Shown here: positions 7,241 through 8,386 of the stretch, piece by piece
Layout: each line of letters opens with the position of its first letter
Position numbering within the stretch: position 1 is the first letter of the stretch
DNA from: Rickettsia endosymbiont of Bryobia graminum
GTDB lineage: Bacteria; Pseudomonadota; Alphaproteobacteria; Rickettsiales; Rickettsiaceae
DNA: 8,386 nucleotides
Direction of reading: 5' to 3'
Assembly (NCBI GenBank): GCA_020881085.1
Contig: JAJIYR010000181.1
Span: forward strand, 1-8,386
Notes under the pieces: model-generated
Seen by the model: only the letters and a program-made list of their open reading frames with translations
Database searches by the model: none
Told to the model about the DNA's origin: nothing
Program-made: the position numbers and the translations under genes

Positions 7241-7400
7241 CTTCTTTGTTTAATACAAAATTTTTTCCACAATAAGGGCATGTGATAGATTTTTCAGCTG
7301 GATCAATTTCCAAATAAACTTTGGAATGATCAAAGGGCGATTCTTTGCCAAAACATGACACTGATATAGATATAGTATTAATAATTTCTACATTTTTCAT
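7230..7400 (-). CDS. Small CHCC zinc-finger domain protein
   Basis: This 56-residue protein runs from ATG 7400 to TAA 7230. Its cysteine/histidine pattern is C16, H25, C41, C44 (C-x8-H-x15-C-x2-C), with VYLEID (28-33) and TCPYCGKNFVL (40-50). This matches the zf-CHCC domain family, which includes the zinc-binding part of the mitochondrial complex I subunit NDUFS6. Small alphaproteobacterial members are candidates for a role in complex I assembly, but the function of this protein is not shown by the sequence. It is first in the probable operon with mutL and hemA, and its last codons overlap the mutL start by 11 nt. The gene is short and easily missed, but the family pattern is clear. Confidence 0.88.
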   Translation of the reverse strand: MKNVEIINTISISVSCFGKESPFDHSKVYLEIDPAEKSITCPYCGKNFVLNKEDDS

Positions 7401-7410
7401 AAATTTAAAG

Positions 7411-7451
7411 CTATTAATATTTTTTAATAGTACAATGATACTATAAAGTAT
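7411..7451. promoter_or_regulatory. Two short palindromes in the divergent spacer
   Basis: CTATTAA (7411-7417) and TTAATAG (7424-7430) form a 7-bp inverted repeat. ATACT (7438-7442) and AGTAT (7447-7451) form another, which includes a TATAAA that could be a plus-strand -10 for bdhA. The spacer (7401-7489) must hold promoters for both the zinc-finger/mutL/hemA group and bdhA, but no strong -35 is seen for either. An operator role is speculative. Confidence 0.25.
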
Positions 7452-7489
7452 AAGTCATATTTATTCAAAATAAATAATTGAGTAGAACC

Positions 7490-8259
7490 ATGGAAAATAA
7501 AATAGTATTAATAACTGGATCAACAAGTGGTATTGGGCTAGACATTTTGCTACATTAAAAGCAAATATTATTATTAATCGATTAGGAACCGGAGTTCTTG
7601 TAGAGCAAGTAACTATCGAATTAAAAAGTTTAGGCGCTTCAAATATTTTATATTATCCCGCTAACTTAGCTAATCCTGAAGAAATAGCCCAAATGTTTGA
7701 AGCAATTATTGATAGATTCGGTAAATTAGACATATTAGTAAACAATGCTGGTATTCAATTTGTTTCACCTATTGAGGATTTTCCAGATGATAAATGGGAA
7801 GCTATTATCAGAGTTAATCTAATATCTTCTTTCTATACTATTAAACATGCTATACCTCTTATGAAAAAAAATGGCTGGGAAAGAATTATTAATATTGCTT
7901 CCGCTCATGCCATAGTTGCTTCACCCTTTAAATCAGCTTATGTTGCAGCAAAGCACGGATTACTTGGACTAACTAAAACCGCAGGGTTAGAAGTAGCAGA
8001 ACATAATATAACAGTTAATGCTATTTGTCCTGGTTACGTTAAAACCCCATTAGTAATGAATCAATTAGCTGATACTGCTAAAGCAAGAAATATCACTGAA
8101 GAACAAGCATTAAAAGATGTGATCCTTAAAATTCAAGCAACGAAGAAATTTGTAGAAGTTGAAGAAATAGCTAATCTAGTAATCTTTCTATGCGATGAAA
8201 AGGCTGGATCCATAACAGGCAGCCCTATAATGATTGACGGCGGCTGGACTGCTAGTTAA
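7490..8259 (+). pseudogene. bdhA: D-3-hydroxybutyrate dehydrogenase (SDR family), frameshifted
   Basis: The family enzyme converts D-3-hydroxybutyrate and NAD+ to acetoacetate. ATG 7490 begins MENKIVLITGSTSGIGL, the Rossmann NAD-binding start, but this frame stops at TAA 7556-7558 after 22 residues. From 7537 another frame continues with ARHFATLKANIII and carries the rest: NNAG at 7741-7752, IASAHA with the catalytic serine, YVAAK with the catalytic Tyr and Lys, PGYVKTPLV, and the end DGGWTAS. The frames differ by a loss of 3n+1 bases. A 10-bp deletion between GCTA repeats would restore GIGLGIARHF and a normal length of about 259 residues. A restart at ATG 7693 would lack the dinucleotide-binding glycines, so the product is very likely inactive. 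A sequencing error of one base is the main alternative. Confidence 0.85.
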
Positions 8260-8272
8260 ATCTCTTTTGGGT

Positions 8273-8300
8273 ATATTCCCGGCCGCTTGCGGCGTAATAT
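8273..8300 (+). promoter_or_regulatory. Imperfect hairpin upstream of the right tnpA
   Basis: GCCGC (8282-8286) and GCGGC (8289-8293) form the core. ATATT (8273-8277) and AATAT (8296-8300) extend it across an unequal internal loop. It may be the transposase recognition hairpin of the element end and may also affect translation, because the stem ends immediately before the GGAGG at 8301-8305. Confidence 0.5.
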
Positions 8301-8306
8301 GGAGGA

Positions 8307-8386
8307 ATGAGCAAATATATACACAAAAGTCATAATGTTACGGTACTGCTGTATCACATGGTATTTCCAGCAAAATATCGCCGAGC
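8307..8386 (+). CDS. tnpA: IS200/IS605 family transposase TnpA, N-terminal fragment (runs off right edge)
   Basis: The frame from ATG 8307 encodes MSKYIHKSHNVTVLLYHMVF and then PAKYRRA to the window edge. The pattern HNVxxLxYHxVxPxKYRR is characteristic of the N-terminal strand of one branch of Y1 (HUH) transposases; the HUH and tyrosine motifs lie beyond the edge. GGAGG (8301-8305) is only 1 nt from this ATG, closer than usual. Upstream in frame there is a stop (TAA 8295-8297), so no earlier start exists. An ATG at 8299 opens a three-codon frame whose TGA overlaps this start. Confidence 0.82.
   Translation, partial: MSKYIHKSHNVTVLLYHMVFPAKYRR

Larger units (their letters stand above)
8270..8386 (+). 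mobile_element. Second IS200/IS605-type element, left-end portion (continues off the window)
   Basis: After the bdhA stop the composition changes: a GC-rich hairpin (8282-8293) is followed at once by a TnpA-like reading frame that runs off the right edge. This is the layout of the left end of an IS200/IS605 element. Its hairpin and encoded N-terminus differ from those of the element at 1-140, so they are two different elements. The boundary near 8270 is an estimate, since no target duplication is expected. Confidence 0.65.

Noticed and set aside
7693..8259. An intact 188-residue SDR gene starting at ATG 7693
   Set aside because: Homologous sequence continues upstream in the same frame to 7537 and in another frame to 7490, so this is the 3' part of a broken bdhA. 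It lacks the NAD-binding glycine motif and has no good ribosome site.

Overview
The window is an AT-rich stretch that looks like the chromosome of an obligate intracellular alphaproteobacterium of the Rickettsiaceae (Rickettsia or a close relative). The reasons are the strong A/T bias in codons and spacers; a C4-type 5-aminolevulinate synthase; a PleD-type REC-REC-GGDEF protein; a MutL carrying the endonuclease motif; a tiny CHCC zinc-finger gene overlapping mutL; and Rickettsiales-style palindromic repeats in a spacer and in-frame inside mutL. The family assignment rests on protein resemblance by eye, without any search.

Layout. Positions 1-140 hold the left end of an IS200/IS605-type element whose transposase gene (tnpA) runs off the left edge on the minus strand; a long hairpin encloses its start codon. 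From 320 to 1628 (minus) lie efp (elongation factor P) and then a suhB-like gene that has lost most catalytic metal ligands of the inositol monophosphatase family. A divergent spacer leads to pleD (1875-3233, plus) and rppH/invA (3329-3835, plus), each followed by an inverted repeat. A convergent spacer (3836-4011) carries a 68-bp dispersed palindromic repeat. The minus-strand group 7400 to 4012 is a probable operon: CHCC zinc-finger protein, mutL (11-nt overlap) and hemA (28-nt gap). At 7490-8259 (plus) is a frameshifted D-3-hydroxybutyrate dehydrogenase (bdhA) pseudogene. From about 8270 a second, different IS200/IS605-type element begins and its tnpA runs off the right edge.

Functionally this is mostly housekeeping: translation (EF-P, perhaps SuhB), signalling by cyclic di-GMP (PleD), RNA 5'-end processing (RppH), heme precursor synthesis (HemA) and mismatch repair (MutL). 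I do not see a new defence, toxin or biosynthetic system. The points worth a second look are the start-codon-sequestering hairpin of the left tnpA, the metal-site loss in SuhB, the repeat-derived insertion in the MutL linker, and the short deletion that broke bdhA.
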